Shown here: piece by piece, positions 6,460-15,163 of the stretch
Layout of the letters: the number at the start of each line of letters is the position of its first letter
Position numbering within the stretch: position 1 is the first letter of the stretch
Source: an uncultured Bacteroidales bacterium
Lineage (GTDB): Bacteria > Bacteroidota > Bacteroidia > Bacteroidales > UBA932
Length of the DNA stretch: 64,000 nt
Assembly (NCBI GenBank): GCA_905233345.1
Contig: CAJODQ010000008.1
Coordinates: 61,200 to 125,199, forward strand
Reading direction: 5' to 3'
Program-made: the position numbers and the translations under genes
The notes under the pieces: generated by a model
Told to the model about the DNA's origin: nothing
The model's database searches: none
Seen by the model: the letters and a program-made list of their open reading frames with translations, nothing else

Positions 6460-9195
6460 TTAAAACAACGTAGGTTCCGTGGGGTTGGACCAGTTGGTCG
6501 TGTCGGTTTCGGGTTCGTCGGTCTCGGGGAGATCGGCCTCCGGCAGATCATCTTCGGGCTCGTCGTCGGCCGGTTCTTCGGCCGGCTTCTCCTTGACCAG
6601 CGGCTCCACGAAGGTCACGCCCTTCACGTCGAACCACGACACCTTCTTGCCCTTGGCGCGGAAACCCTTCTTGCCAATGTACTGCTCCACGTCAATCAGC
6701 TCCGGCTCCTTGCCCGCGTTCTTTCCCTTGAAAGTCACCTCCAGCTGCGGGAACTCGTCTTCGTTGATCTCCACCAGCCGGGAACCCTTGCCATCCGCGA
6801 TGAAACTCACCGCAAGGCCATTGTTCGGCTCAAAGCTGAAACGCTTGATGTAGTAGGCCTTCGCCGGACCATCGTAATAGAGCACCGAGAAGGTGCGGTC
6901 CGGATCGAATTTCTCCACCCGCATCAAGTCGCCCTGGAAATGTGTGCTCAGGTCGAAGCTCGTCGTATAGTAACTGCCGTCCTTGCAGATCACCAGGATC
7001 AGGTCGCCGTCGGAGAACTCGCCCAGGTAGCGGCCGCGGCCCGCGTCGTTGAGGCGCACGATGTCCTCATCGAGCCAGATGCGCTTGCCCGCCAGCGTCG
7101 ACACGCCCTTCGATTTGAGCGTAATGCGCTGGATGATGTTCTTCGACGTGACCACGTTGCCGCGTGAGGCGCGACCCTTGATGGCCAGGTCGGCGAAATT
7201 GTATTCGTCCACCAGCTTCTTGAGCTTCGGGCGCGGGCGGTACTGGATGCGCAGCACCTCGGCCTCACCGTTGCTGTTGGCCGTGAACCAAAGCACCGTG
7301 GAACCGGGCGTGCCCATCGTCAGGTCGTATTCCTTGTCGCGCGTGACGCCCGTGATGGCGAAGCGCTTCGCGTAGTATACGCCACCCGCCTTGCCGTCGC
7401 GGTAGACCACGTTGTAGACCGTGCGCTCGTCGCGCCGGTTGAACACCGCCACGTGAATGATGTCTTTGCCGATGAAGGCCTTGTCCTTCACGCGCGTCAC
7501 CATGTACTTGCCGTTCTTCATGAACACCACGATCTCCGCGATGTCCGAGCAGTCGCAGATGTACTCGGCGCCGTCGATCTTCTTGGGATCGATGCCCACG
7601 AAGCCGTCGGCCTTGTTGGCGTATAGCTTCGCGTTGAGCGTGATCACCTTCTCGGCCTCGATGTTCTCGAAGGTCGTGATCTCGGTCTTGCGCGGGAAGC
7701 GGGCGCCGTATTTGCGCTTGAGCTGCTGGAAATAGCGGATGGTATATTCGGTCAGGTGCTCCAGGTTGTTGCGCACCTCGTCGATGTCAGCCTCGATGCC
7801 GCGGATACGCTCTTCGGCGGCTTTGATGTCGAAGCGCGAGATTTTGCGCACCGGCTTTTCCACCAGCTTGTTGATGTCTTCCGGCACGATGGGGCGCTTG
7901 AGCAGATGCTGGTATTTGCCCATCTCCCGCTGCACATCCTGCAACTGCTCCTCCCAGCTGGCGGCGTCGTTTTCCAGGATGCGGTAGACCTTCTGTTCGA
8001 AGAAGATCTTCTCGAGGCTCGACCAGTGCCAGTCGCCCTCCAGCTCGTCGAGCAGGATCTTGAGCTCCTGTTCGAAGAGGTCCTTGGTGTGGAAGGCGTT
8101 GTAGCGCAGGATCTCGTCCACGCCCATGAAATGGGGCTTGCGGTCCATGATTACGCAGGCGTTGGGGGAGAGGGCCACCTCGCAGTTGGTGAAGGCGTAG
8201 AGCGCGTCGATGGTCTTGTCGGGCGAGACTTCGTTCTGCAGCGTGATGTTGATCTCCACGCCGTCGCTCGACATGTCGTCGGCCTTCTTGATCTTGATCT
8301 TGCCCTTGTCGTTGGCCTTGATGATGGAGTCGATCAGGCTTTCGGTGGTCTGGCCGTAGGGGATCTCGGTGATGGTCAGCGTGCGCTTGTCGGTTTTGAC
8401 GATGCGGGCGCGGATTTTGACCTTGCCGCCGCGCTGGCCGTTGTTGTAGCGCGAGCAGTCGATCAGGCCGCCGGTGGGGAAGTCCGGATAGAGCTCGAAG
8501 GGTTTTTCCTTGAGCGCCGCGATCGAAGCATCAAGCAACTCGTTGAAGTTGTGCGGGAGGATCTTGACCGAGAGACCCACGGCGATGCCTTCCGTGCCCT
8601 GCGCGAGCAGCAGCGGGAACTTCATCGGCAGCACCACAGGCTCCTGGTTCGTGCCGTCGTACGAGGGCACCCACTCCGTAATCTTCTTGTTGAAAGCCAC
8701 TTCCAGGGCGAACTTGCTGAGCCGGGCCTCGATGTAGCGCGAAGCGGCGGCGGCGTCACCCGTGAAGATGTTGCCCCAGTTGCCCTGGGTGTCGATCAGG
8801 TATTCTTTCTGTCCCAGGCCCACGAGGGCGTCCTTGATGGACGCGTCGCCGTGGGGGTGGTATTTCATGGTGTCGCCCACGATGCCGGCCACCTTGTGGT
8901 AATGGCCGTCCTCCACCTTGTTCATGGCATGCAGGATGCGGCGCTGCACGGGCTTGAGGCCGTCTTCGATGTGGGGCACGGCACGGTCGAGGATTACATA
9001 GGAGGCGTAGTCGAGAAACCAGTCGCGGTACATGCCCGAGAGCTTGTACTTGTTCTCGCCTTCGGCCACCAGGCGGTCGAACTTGCCCTGCGCCGGGTCT
9101 TCGGCGTCTTCGTCCACGATGTCCACTTCCTCCTCTTCCTCAGGGAGTTCTTCGCTTCTTTCGTCCAGTTCGTCCAATTCGTCGTCCTCTTTCAT
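6460..9195 (-). CDS. parC: DNA topoisomerase IV subunit A (ParC; GyrA/ParC family)
   Basis: 911 residues. It cuts and rejoins duplex DNA to separate replicated chromosomes, together with ParE, which is not in the window. The active-site tyrosine is Y154 in AASRYIEARLS; the quinolone pocket KYHPHGDASI (111-120) has Ala where GyrA has Ser83. The C-terminal region is a beta-pinwheel without an obvious GyrA box, which, with the DNA-gate sequence, favours ParC over GyrA. Unusual acidic tails are present at both ends (residues 1-35 and the last 40). An upstream start near residue 35 of this frame cannot be excluded. It lies in a leftward run after era. Confidence 0.87.
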   Translation of the reverse strand: MKEDDELDELDERSEELPEEEEEVDIVDEDAEDPAQGKFDRLVAEGENKYKLSGMYRDWFLDYASYVILDRAVPHIEDGLKPVQRRILHAMNKVEDGHYHKVAGIVGDTMKYHPHGDASIKDALVGLGQKEYLIDTQGNWGNIFTGDAAAASRYIEARLSKFALEVAFNKKITEWVPSYDGTNQEPVVLPMKFPLLLAQGTEGIAVGLSVKILPHNFNELLDASIAALKEKPFELYPDFPTGGLIDCSRYNNGQRGGKVKIRARIVKTDKRTLTITEIPYGQTTESLIDSIIKANDKGKIKIKKADDMSSDGVEINITLQNEVSPDKTIDALYAFTNCEVALSPNACVIMDRKPHFMGVDEILRYNAFHTKDLFEQELKILLDELEGDWHWSSLEKIFFEQKVYRILENDAASWEEQLQDVQREMGKYQHLLKRPIVPEDINKLVEKPVRKISRFDIKAAEERIRGIEADIDEVRNNLEHLTEYTIRYFQQLKRKYGARFPRKTEITTFENIEAEKVITLNAKLYANKADGFVGIDPKKIDGAEYICDCSDIAEIVVFMKNGKYMVTRVKDKAFIGKDIIHVAVFNRRDERTVYNVVYRDGKAGGVYYAKRFAITGVTRDKEYDLTMGTPGSTVLWFTANSNGEAEVLRIQYRPRPKLKKLVDEYNFADLAIKGRASRGNVVTSKNIIQRITLKSKGVSTLAGKRIWLDEDIVRLNDAGRGRYLGEFSDGDLILVICKDGSYYTTSFDLSTHFQGDLMRVEKFDPDRTFSVLYYDGPAKAYYIKRFSFEPNNGLAVSFIADGKGSRLVEINEDEFPQLEVTFKGKNAGKEPELIDVEQYIGKKGFRAKGKKVSWFDVKGVTFVEPLVKEKPAEEPADDEPEDDLPEADLPETDEPETDTTNWSNPTEPTLF

Positions 9196-9207
9196 GATGG
9201 TTTGGCT

Positions 9208-10110
9208 TTAGTCCTGAATATATCCGAATTTCTTGAGCATTTTCTTGTCTTCCCGCCAGTTGGGCTCCACTTTCACGAAGACCTGCAGGAACACTTTCTT
9301 CTGGAAGAAGTCTTCCATTTCCAAGCGGGCGGCGGTGGCGACGCGCTTGAGTGCGGAGCCGCCCTTGCCGATAATGATGCCTTTCTGGGAGTCGCGCATC
9401 ACGTTGATCACGGCGCCGATGTCGTAGCGTTCCTCGCCTTCTTTGAAGCGTTCGATGACCACCTCGGTGCAGTAGGGGATTTCCTTGTCGTACTGCTCGA
9501 GGATCTTCTCGCGGATGATCTCCGAGGCGAAGAAGCGCATGCTCTTGTCGGTGAACTGCTCCTTGTCGTACCACGGCGGGCTGACGGGCAGCTTCGCGAT
9601 GATGCTGTCGAGGATGCCTTCCAGGTTGAATTTTTCCTTGGCGGAGACGGGGAAGATCTCGGCGTTGGGCACGAGGGCCTGCCACTCCTCGATAAGATTG
9701 AGCACGGTGGGCTGGTCGCTCAGGTCGATCTTGTTGATGACGATGATCACGGGGCAGCTGAGCCGCGCGAGTTTCTCCACGTATTCGGCGTTCTTGTCTT
9801 TCTTCTCCACCACGTCGGTGACGTAGAGGATCACGTCAGCATCGCCGATGGCCACGTCCACGAAGTCGAGCATGCTTTGCTGCAGGGCGTAGCTGGGCTT
9901 GAGGATGCCCGGCGTGTCAGAGAAGACGATCTGCCAGTCCTCGCCGTTGACGATGCCCATGATGCGGTGGCGGGTGGTCTGGGCCTTGGCCGTCACGATG
10001 GAGAGGTTTTCGCCCACAAGGGCGTTCATCAGGGTCGATTTGCCGACGTTCGGGTTGCCGATGATATTGACAAAGCCGGCGCGGTGCTGTTTCTGGGGCT
10101 GGCTGTCCAT
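9208..10110 (-). CDS. era: GTPase Era
   Basis: 300 residues, standard length. G1 is GNPNVGKST (18-26), G3 DTPG, G4 NKID; the C-terminal KH domain has GIIIGKGGSALKRV. Era binds the 3' end of 16S rRNA and assists 30S assembly. It overlaps the upstream pseudouridine synthase by one base and precedes parC by 12 bases, so the three probably form one transcript. Confidence 0.95.
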   Translation of the reverse strand: MDSQPQKQHRAGFVNIIGNPNVGKSTLMNALVGENLSIVTAKAQTTRHRIMGIVNGEDWQIVFSDTPGILKPSYALQQSMLDFVDVAIGDADVILYVTDVVEKKDKNAEYVEKLARLSCPVIIVINKIDLSDQPTVLNLIEEWQALVPNAEIFPVSAKEKFNLEGILDSIIAKLPVSPPWYDKEQFTDKSMRFFASEIIREKILEQYDKEIPYCTEVVIERFKEGEERYDIGAVINVMRDSQKGIIIGKGGSALKRVATAARLEMEDFFQKKVFLQVFVKVEPNWREDKKMLKKFGYIQD

Positions 10111-11045
10111 TATTCGAAGGCCCCCATTTTCAGCAGTCCGACTTCTTTTTCATCGAGGAAGCGCCAGGCGCCGCGGCGCAGGTTCTTCTTCGTCAGGCCC
10201 GCGAAATACACGCGGTCCAGTTTCTTGACTTTGTAGCCCAGGTGCTCGAACATGCGGCGCACGATGCGGTTGCGGCCGGAGTGGATCTCCAGTCCCACCT
10301 GCGTCTTGTCGCCTTCCACATAGGAGAGGGCGTCGGCTGCGATGGGGCCGTCTTCCAGTTCGATGCCTTCGAGGATTTGGTCGAAATCCTCTTTCCGGAG
10401 CGATTTGTCAAGGGTCGCGTGGTAGATCTTGCGCACCTGGTGCTTGGGATGGGTGAGCTGGTCGGCCAGGTCGCCGTCGTTGGTAAAGAGCAGCACGCCT
10501 GTGGTGGCTTTGTCGAGCCGTCCCACCGGGTACACGCGCTCGGGGCAGAGGCCCTTGTTGATGAGGTCCATCACGGTTCGGTCGGCGTGCGGATCGGAGA
10601 GGGTGGTGACGAAGTCCTTGGGCTTGTTCATCACCAGGTAGACCTTCTTCTCGCCCTTGATGCGCGAGCCGTTGAAGCGGATGTCGTCCTTGGCGGGGTC
10701 AACCTTGGTGCCGAGTTCAGTGACGCGGACGCCGTTGACGCTCACCAGGCCGTTCTCGATATAGGTGTCGGCTTCCCTGCGGGAGCAGATGCCGGAGTTG
10801 GCGATGAATTTGTTGAGGCGCACCAAGCCATCGTCTTCGACGGGTTTGGCCTGCTTTTTCGGCTTGGCCGTATAGGTTTTTGGTTTTGTGGCGTAAGGTT
10901 TAGCCTTGTCTGTAAATGTCTTTCTGACAGGACGTTTCTCGCGTTCATCCTTGTCGTAGGAGCGGCGCGGTTTGGCGCTGCGGGTCGGCGACGTCTGGCG
11001 ATTCTCATCGGTTTTGCGACGGCCGTATGATCGTTTGTTTTCCAT
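10110..11045 (-). CDS. rluB: RsuA/RluB-family rRNA pseudouridine synthase
   Basis: 311 residues. A basic, disordered N-terminal tail (about 1-75, rich in Lys, Arg, Ser, Pro) is followed by an S4 RNA-binding domain (VRLNKFIANSGICSRREAD) and the catalytic domain with GRLDKATTGVLLFTNDG, whose Asp attacks the uridine. The RluB/RluE/RluF subtype is the best guess; the exact rRNA site cannot be read from the sequence. The lysine-rich extension is likely an additional RNA-binding element. Confidence 0.85.
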   Translation of the reverse strand: MENKRSYGRRKTDENRQTSPTRSAKPRRSYDKDEREKRPVRKTFTDKAKPYATKPKTYTAKPKKQAKPVEDDGLVRLNKFIANSGICSRREADTYIENGLVSVNGVRVTELGTKVDPAKDDIRFNGSRIKGEKKVYLVMNKPKDFVTTLSDPHADRTVMDLINKGLCPERVYPVGRLDKATTGVLLFTNDGDLADQLTHPKHQVRKIYHATLDKSLRKEDFDQILEGIELEDGPIAADALSYVEGDKTQVGLEIHSGRNRIVRRMFEHLGYKVKKLDRVYFAGLTKKNLRRGAWRFLDEKEVGLLKMGAFE

Positions 11046-11074
11046 GGGTGTATAAAATACGCATTATAATCATG

Positions 11075-11082
11075 CAAAATTA
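11075..11082 (-). promoter_or_regulatory. Bacteroidota -7 box for the rluB-era-parC run
   Basis: TAATTTTG on the minus strand, 30 bases before the rluB ATG, matches TAnnTTTG. Confidence 0.5.
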
Positions 11083-11103
11083 GTTAAAACCAAAGGATTT
11101 TCC

Positions 11104-11111
11104 TATATTTG
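11104..11111 (+). promoter_or_regulatory. Bacteroidota -7 box of the permease gene
   Basis: TATATTTG matches TAnnTTTG; it is divergent from the box at 11075-11082. A real Shine-Dalgarno GGAGG (11128-11132) precedes ATG 11140 by 7 bases, which is uncommon in this window. Confidence 0.6.
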
Positions 11112-11139
11112 AAAGTCAAATCTTTTTGGAGGATCTGTG

Positions 11140-12327
11140 ATGAGAGATGTTTTCCGTACCGCCCTGGATGCTTTTGCTTCGAACCGCCGCCGCTTCCTGC
11201 TGACGGTGGCCATGCTGGCTGTCGGTGTCGCCGCGCTGGTGGGCATCGAAACGGCCGTGGATGTGCTGTCGCGCGAGGTCGTCGGCAGCTTCGACAAGCT
11301 CGGCGCCGCCACCCTGCTGCTCCGTCCCAAGTCCGACGCCCCGCCGATCGACTATCGCCAGGCTTTGGCATTCCGTCATTCCGGACTTGATGCTTCCCGT
11401 CATGCCGGACTTGATCCGGCATCTCAAGTTTCTGTCTGGTCGCCACTGCAGTCGTCAGCCGTCGTCCGGTCCGGCGGCATAGCCACCGACCCCGTCGTGC
11501 AACTCCTGTCTGTGGACGAAAACTATCTGTCTGTCGAAGGTCTTCGCCTGGCTGCCGGCCGCAACTTCTCGGTCCTCGAGGCCGGGCAGCCGGCCGCCGT
11601 TGCCCTGCTGGGCGACAACGTCCGCCGCCGCCTCTTCGGCGAAGGAGACGGGCTAGGGGAGATGGTCTCTGTCGACGGCCTGCGGCTGCAGGTCGTCGGG
11701 GCCTTGGAGCGCCAGGGGGCTGTCTTCGGCACGGGCATTGACGATGCCCTGCTGATCCCGGTCAGCGCCGGGACGAAAGACTGTCAGATCACGCTGCGTG
11801 CGGCCTCCGGCCAGACACGGCAGGCGATGCTCGCGGCCGGCAGCCTGCTGGCTTCCATCCGGCGCCTGCCGCCGGGCGCGGAACCCGACTTCGAGATCGT
11901 CGAGGCCGACGGCGCCGCAGCCACCCTCGCTTCGCTGCGCGCGAAGCTCTCGCTGGTGGCGCTGGCCATCGGCCTGGTGACGATGCTCGGCGCGGCGGTC
12001 GGCCTGATGAACAGTCTGCTGGTATCGGTCAAAGAGCGGACACGCGAAATCGGGACGCGGCGGGCGCTGGGCGCCCGTGCGTACGACATCGCGCGTCAGT
12101 TCCTGGCGGAAGCCCTGGGTATCGGCGCCGTAGGAAGCGCCGCCGGCGTCGTGCTGGGCCTGCTGCTGGGCAATCTCGTGGCCCTTTCGCTCGACGGAAG
12201 TTTCAGCGCGCCCTGGGGCTGGATGCTCGCCGCCGTTGCGCTCGCGGCGGCCGTGAGCCTGGCCTCCGGCCTCCTCCCGGCCCGCGCCGCCTCCCTCGAC
12301 CCCATCGAGGCCCTCCGCAGTCTTTAG
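11140..12327 (+). CDS. MacB/FtsX-type ABC transporter permease, orphan
   Basis: 395 residues. One N-terminal membrane segment (about 18-40), a large extracytoplasmic domain and three C-terminal segments, with the ERTREIGTRRALGAR coupling loop after segment 2, define the MacB/FtsX permease family. These proteins work with an ATPase in export of peptides, lipoproteins or lipids by mechanotransmission; no ATPase gene is adjacent. The extracytoplasmic domain has an in-frame insertion of about 20 residues near residue 80 encoded by a dispersed palindromic repeat (11374-11428), and the frame survives it. ATG 11140 was chosen over GTG 11137 on the GGAGG spacing. Confidence 0.82.
   Translation: MRDVFRTALDAFASNRRRFLLTVAMLAVGVAALVGIETAVDVLSREVVGSFDKLGAATLLLRPKSDAPPIDYRQALAFRHSGLDASRHAGLDPASQVSVWSPLQSSAVVRSGGIATDPVVQLLSVDENYLSVEGLRLAAGRNFSVLEAGQPAAVALLGDNVRRRLFGEGDGLGEMVSVDGLRLQVVGALERQGAVFGTGIDDALLIPVSAGTKDCQITLRAASGQTRQAMLAAGSLLASIRRLPPGAEPDFEIVEADGAAATLASLRAKLSLVALAIGLVTMLGAAVGLMNSLLVSVKERTREIGTRRALGARAYDIARQFLAEALGIGAVGSAAGVVLGLLLGNLVALSLDGSFSAPWGWMLAAVALAAAVSLASGLLPARAASLDPIEALRSL
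11374..11428. repeat. Dispersed palindromic repeat, copy 2, inside the permease gene
   Basis: A truncated unit (CGTCATTCCGGACTTGATGC) is followed by a complete unit CATGCCGGA-cttga-TCCGGCAT. Both are read through in frame as RHSGLDASRHAGLDPAS. No neighbouring permease motif is disturbed. Confidence 0.75.
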
Positions 12328-12370
12328 CGAGGTTTTGTCTGCATAGCTGGCTTTTTCGGTCGATTTTTTA

Positions 12371-12378
12371 TAAATTTG
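12371..12378 (+). promoter_or_regulatory. Bacteroidota -7 box of the mscS-type gene
   Basis: TAAATTTG matches TAnnTTTG, 33 bases before the ATG at 12412. Confidence 0.55.
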
Positions 12379-12493
12379 CAAGATAGCCCCTAAACGGACG
12401 ATAAGCAGTCTATGAGAAAGAAACTCCTGACCAATTGTCTCCACGCTCTTTGTCTATGCCATTCCTGTCTTCTGCATCGTAAACGGGCAGCCC

Positions 12494-15115
12494 TTGACCG
12501 AAGTGCTCAAGGATCTCCGCAGCGAACTGAAGATGGCCGTCGAGCAAAGCGTTGAGGAACAAGAACTTTTTGAAAAGGATTATGATCTGCAGCATCAGCG
12601 GATGGTCGATGTGATCACCGCGTCCAACGAATTGTCCCTCCTCCTGTATACCCAGGAGCAGCATATGACGTTCGACCTGGCCTATGCCCTGGAAAAAGTA
12701 TCTTCGGCCTATGAGGATTTCAGCAAGGACAGAAAGCCGTACGACCGCATTGTCCATGAATTGGACGTCGAGGTCGACCGCTATGCCCGTCTCATCGAGG
12801 CCCTCCGCCGGCTCCCGCCGATTATGACGGAAATCGAGATCGAGATACTGCCGGACAGCCTGCTGTATCACGTTGATTCCCTGGATAAGCAGTATTTCGA
12901 TTTGGCATCCAATCTGGAAAAGGAGGTGATCCGTATTGCCATCAAGGACTCCCTTTCGTCCCCCTTCGTATTGGACGAGGAAGGAGAAATCCACCGGGAT
13001 TCCTGCATCGCGTATGCCTCCGAACTGCTGAGACAGCATGCCAGCAACCGTGACAGCATGATCGCAGACAGTACGCACTACCAGGCGGCCTACTGGCGGA
13101 TGAAAGAGGCGTATGACTATGCGCAATCCCGCTACAAGGAACTGGAGAAATACGTCTTCGTGGATGGTCAGACGTCATTTATGGCATTTCTGGCGGATCC
13201 CAAGGGCTCTTGGGAAAAAGTCAAGGTCGCTTTGCACAATCAGTATGATTTTTCGGAATTGAGCAGCGACGATGTGCAGCCTGCCGATTCGGTGGCTGTC
13301 AGTTCGTCCATTGAAGAGGAGATTATCCGGGAGGAAGATGCTGACCTGTTCACCGGTCTGTCCAGCAAGGGCGCCAATGCCATGCTGGTGCTGGTGACCA
13401 TCATCCAGTTGGTCGCCCTGATTATTTTCTGGGCGCTGGCTTTCCTGATCATCTGGCTGTTAAGCCGTATTCCCAAGATGAAGCGCTTTCTGCCCAAACG
13501 CAATCTGCCCGTGTTCTCGGTGCTGTTCGGAACCATTCTTTACTATCTGGTGTTGGGTATCAGCGTATCCGGTGACACGAACGAATACATTCAGTTGGGC
13601 GCCAAGCATATCAACACCTTCCTCTGGCTGTTGATTGTGATCTCCGGATCCCTGCTGCTCCGGGTGAAACCTGCACAGATGTGGAACTGCCTGCGGCTCT
13701 ACATCCCGACCATCATCATTGCGCTCATCATCATTGTCTGCCGCATCACCTTCGTTCCGGACAATCTGCTGGTTGTCCTGTTCCCGCCGATCCTGGCGAT
13801 CGTCGTCGTACGACAACTCTTCTTCTGCATCCGGGAAAGCGGAAAGGCCATGCCCATCGACAATATACTGGGCTGGATATCCTTGTCCATCTATATCATC
13901 GCTTTTGTCTTTGCCTTCCTGGGCTACACCTTCGTGGCCTTGCTCATCCTGATCTGGTGGTATTTCCAGCTGACTGTCCTGCTGACCATCGTCTGTATTT
14001 CCGACCTGATGGGACGATACAAGGAGCGTTGGCTGGACAAACGGGTGGACGCCATGCGCAACCGTATTACCTATGTGGCAGGAGCGGACCGGGAGTCCCT
14101 TCTCTTCGGCGCCACCTGGTTCTACGATTTCATCCGGCAGGTGGCCATCCCGACCTTGTTCGTCATCTCCCTGCCGTTCTGCGTACACATGTCCCTGGAC
14201 ATCTTTGATTTCGAAGATCTGTTCGACAAGATTTTCAACGTTCCTTTCATCCGGCTCGTGGACAAGGAAGGGTTTGAGACACTGCGTATCTCCGGCAGAA
14301 GCATCGTCGGCCTGCTGGTCCTGTTCTTCTTCCTCCGGTATATCAACCGGGCCGTCCATGCCATCTGGCAATATGTGCGCTATGCGACCTTCATGCGCAA
14401 GCACAACCGCACCTCCATCCGGAATAACGAAATCAACCTCTCCCTGGGCAACAGCATCATCAGCGTCCTGATCTGGATGTCCTATGCGATCGCCGTTGTC
14501 GCCGTCTTGCGGATTCCGACCGGATCGCTCGGCATGGTGGCCGGTGGTCTGTCGGCCGGTATCGGTCTCGCCCTCAAGGATATCCTCAACAACTTCATCT
14601 ACGGTATCCAGCTGATGGGCGGCCGCCTGCGTGTGGGCGACTGGATCGAATGTGACGGCGTGCGCGGCCAGGTGGTGGCCATCAACTACCAATGCGTGGT
14701 GGTGGAGACGCTGGACGGTACGGAAATGTCCTTCCTCAATGCTTCTCTCTTCGGCAAGAATTTCAACAATCTCACGCGCAACAACTCTTATGAGTTCACG
14801 AAGATCGTGGTGGGTGTCGCCTATGGAACCGATGTCAAGAAAGTGCGCCAGGTGCTGGTGGATGCCATGCAGCAGATGCGGACGAAAGACAAGTACGGCC
14901 GCGAGATCGTGGATCCCCAATACGGTGTCTATGTGGTTGTCAACGATATGAGCGACAGTTCCGTGGACATTGCCGTGAAACAGTACGTGCTGGTCGCCGA
15001 ACGGATCGGTTATATTGACAGGTCCAAGGAAGTGATCTACGAGGCACTCAACGATGCGGGCATCACCATCCCGTTCCCGCAATGCGATGTGCATCTGATT
15101 CACGATGATCAATAA
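12494..15115 (+). CDS. MscS-family mechanosensitive channel with large N-terminal domain
   Basis: About 873 residues from TTG 12494. The N-terminal 270 residues look periplasmic and partly coiled; many membrane segments follow, and the C-terminal MS_channel region has the pore-lining helix (LSAGIGLALKDILNNFIYG) and GDWIECDGVRGQV. It should open under membrane tension to release solutes. The natural start is probably ATG 12412 (MRKKLLTN), but that frame lies one base off; in the gene frame 12440-12493 reads STLFVYAIPVF, the hydrophobic core of a signal peptide, with a stop at 12428-12430. One extra base between about 12431 and 12440 would explain this. It could be a mutation or a sequencing error. 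Confidence 0.82.
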   Translation: MTEVLKDLRSELKMAVEQSVEEQELFEKDYDLQHQRMVDVITASNELSLLLYTQEQHMTFDLAYALEKVSSAYEDFSKDRKPYDRIVHELDVEVDRYARLIEALRRLPPIMTEIEIEILPDSLLYHVDSLDKQYFDLASNLEKEVIRIAIKDSLSSPFVLDEEGEIHRDSCIAYASELLRQHASNRDSMIADSTHYQAAYWRMKEAYDYAQSRYKELEKYVFVDGQTSFMAFLADPKGSWEKVKVALHNQYDFSELSSDDVQPADSVAVSSSIEEEIIREEDADLFTGLSSKGANAMLVLVTIIQLVALIIFWALAFLIIWLLSRIPKMKRFLPKRNLPVFSVLFGTILYYLVLGISVSGDTNEYIQLGAKHINTFLWLLIVISGSLLLRVKPAQMWNCLRLYIPTIIIALIIIVCRITFVPDNLLVVLFPPILAIVVVRQLFFCIRESGKAMPIDNILGWISLSIYIIAFVFAFLGYTFVALLILIWWYFQLTVLLTIVCISDLMGRYKERWLDKRVDAMRNRITYVAGADRESLLFGATWFYDFIRQVAIPTLFVISLPFCVHMSLDIFDFEDLFDKIFNVPFIRLVDKEGFETLRISGRSIVGLLVLFFFLRYINRAVHAIWQYVRYATFMRKHNRTSIRNNEINLSLGNSIISVLIWMSYAIAVVAVLRIPTGSLGMVAGGLSAGIGLALKDILNNFIYGIQLMGGRLRVGDWIECDGVRGQVVAINYQCVVVETLDGTEMSFLNASLFGKNFNNLTRNNSYEFTKIVVGVAYGTDVKKVRQVLVDAMQQMRTKDKYGREIVDPQYGVYVVVNDMSDSSVDIAVKQYVLVAERIGYIDRSKEVIYEALNDAGITIPFPQCDVHLIHDDQ

Positions 15116-15147
15116 AAAAAATCCCGGGTCAATGGCCCGGGAATTTT
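15114..15147. terminator. Bidirectional terminator
   Basis: Stem TCCCGGGTC / GGCCCGGGA with a run of A before and T after it, between the convergent mscS-type and batD/E genes, so it can serve both strands. Confidence 0.85.
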
Positions 15148-15163
15148 TGTAATTCACCTCGAA

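Noticed and set aside
7756-10236. An 826-codon open frame antisense to parC, era and rluB
   Set aside because: Same reasoning: composition bias of GC-rich antisense sequence, no recognisable domain, spans several gene boundaries.
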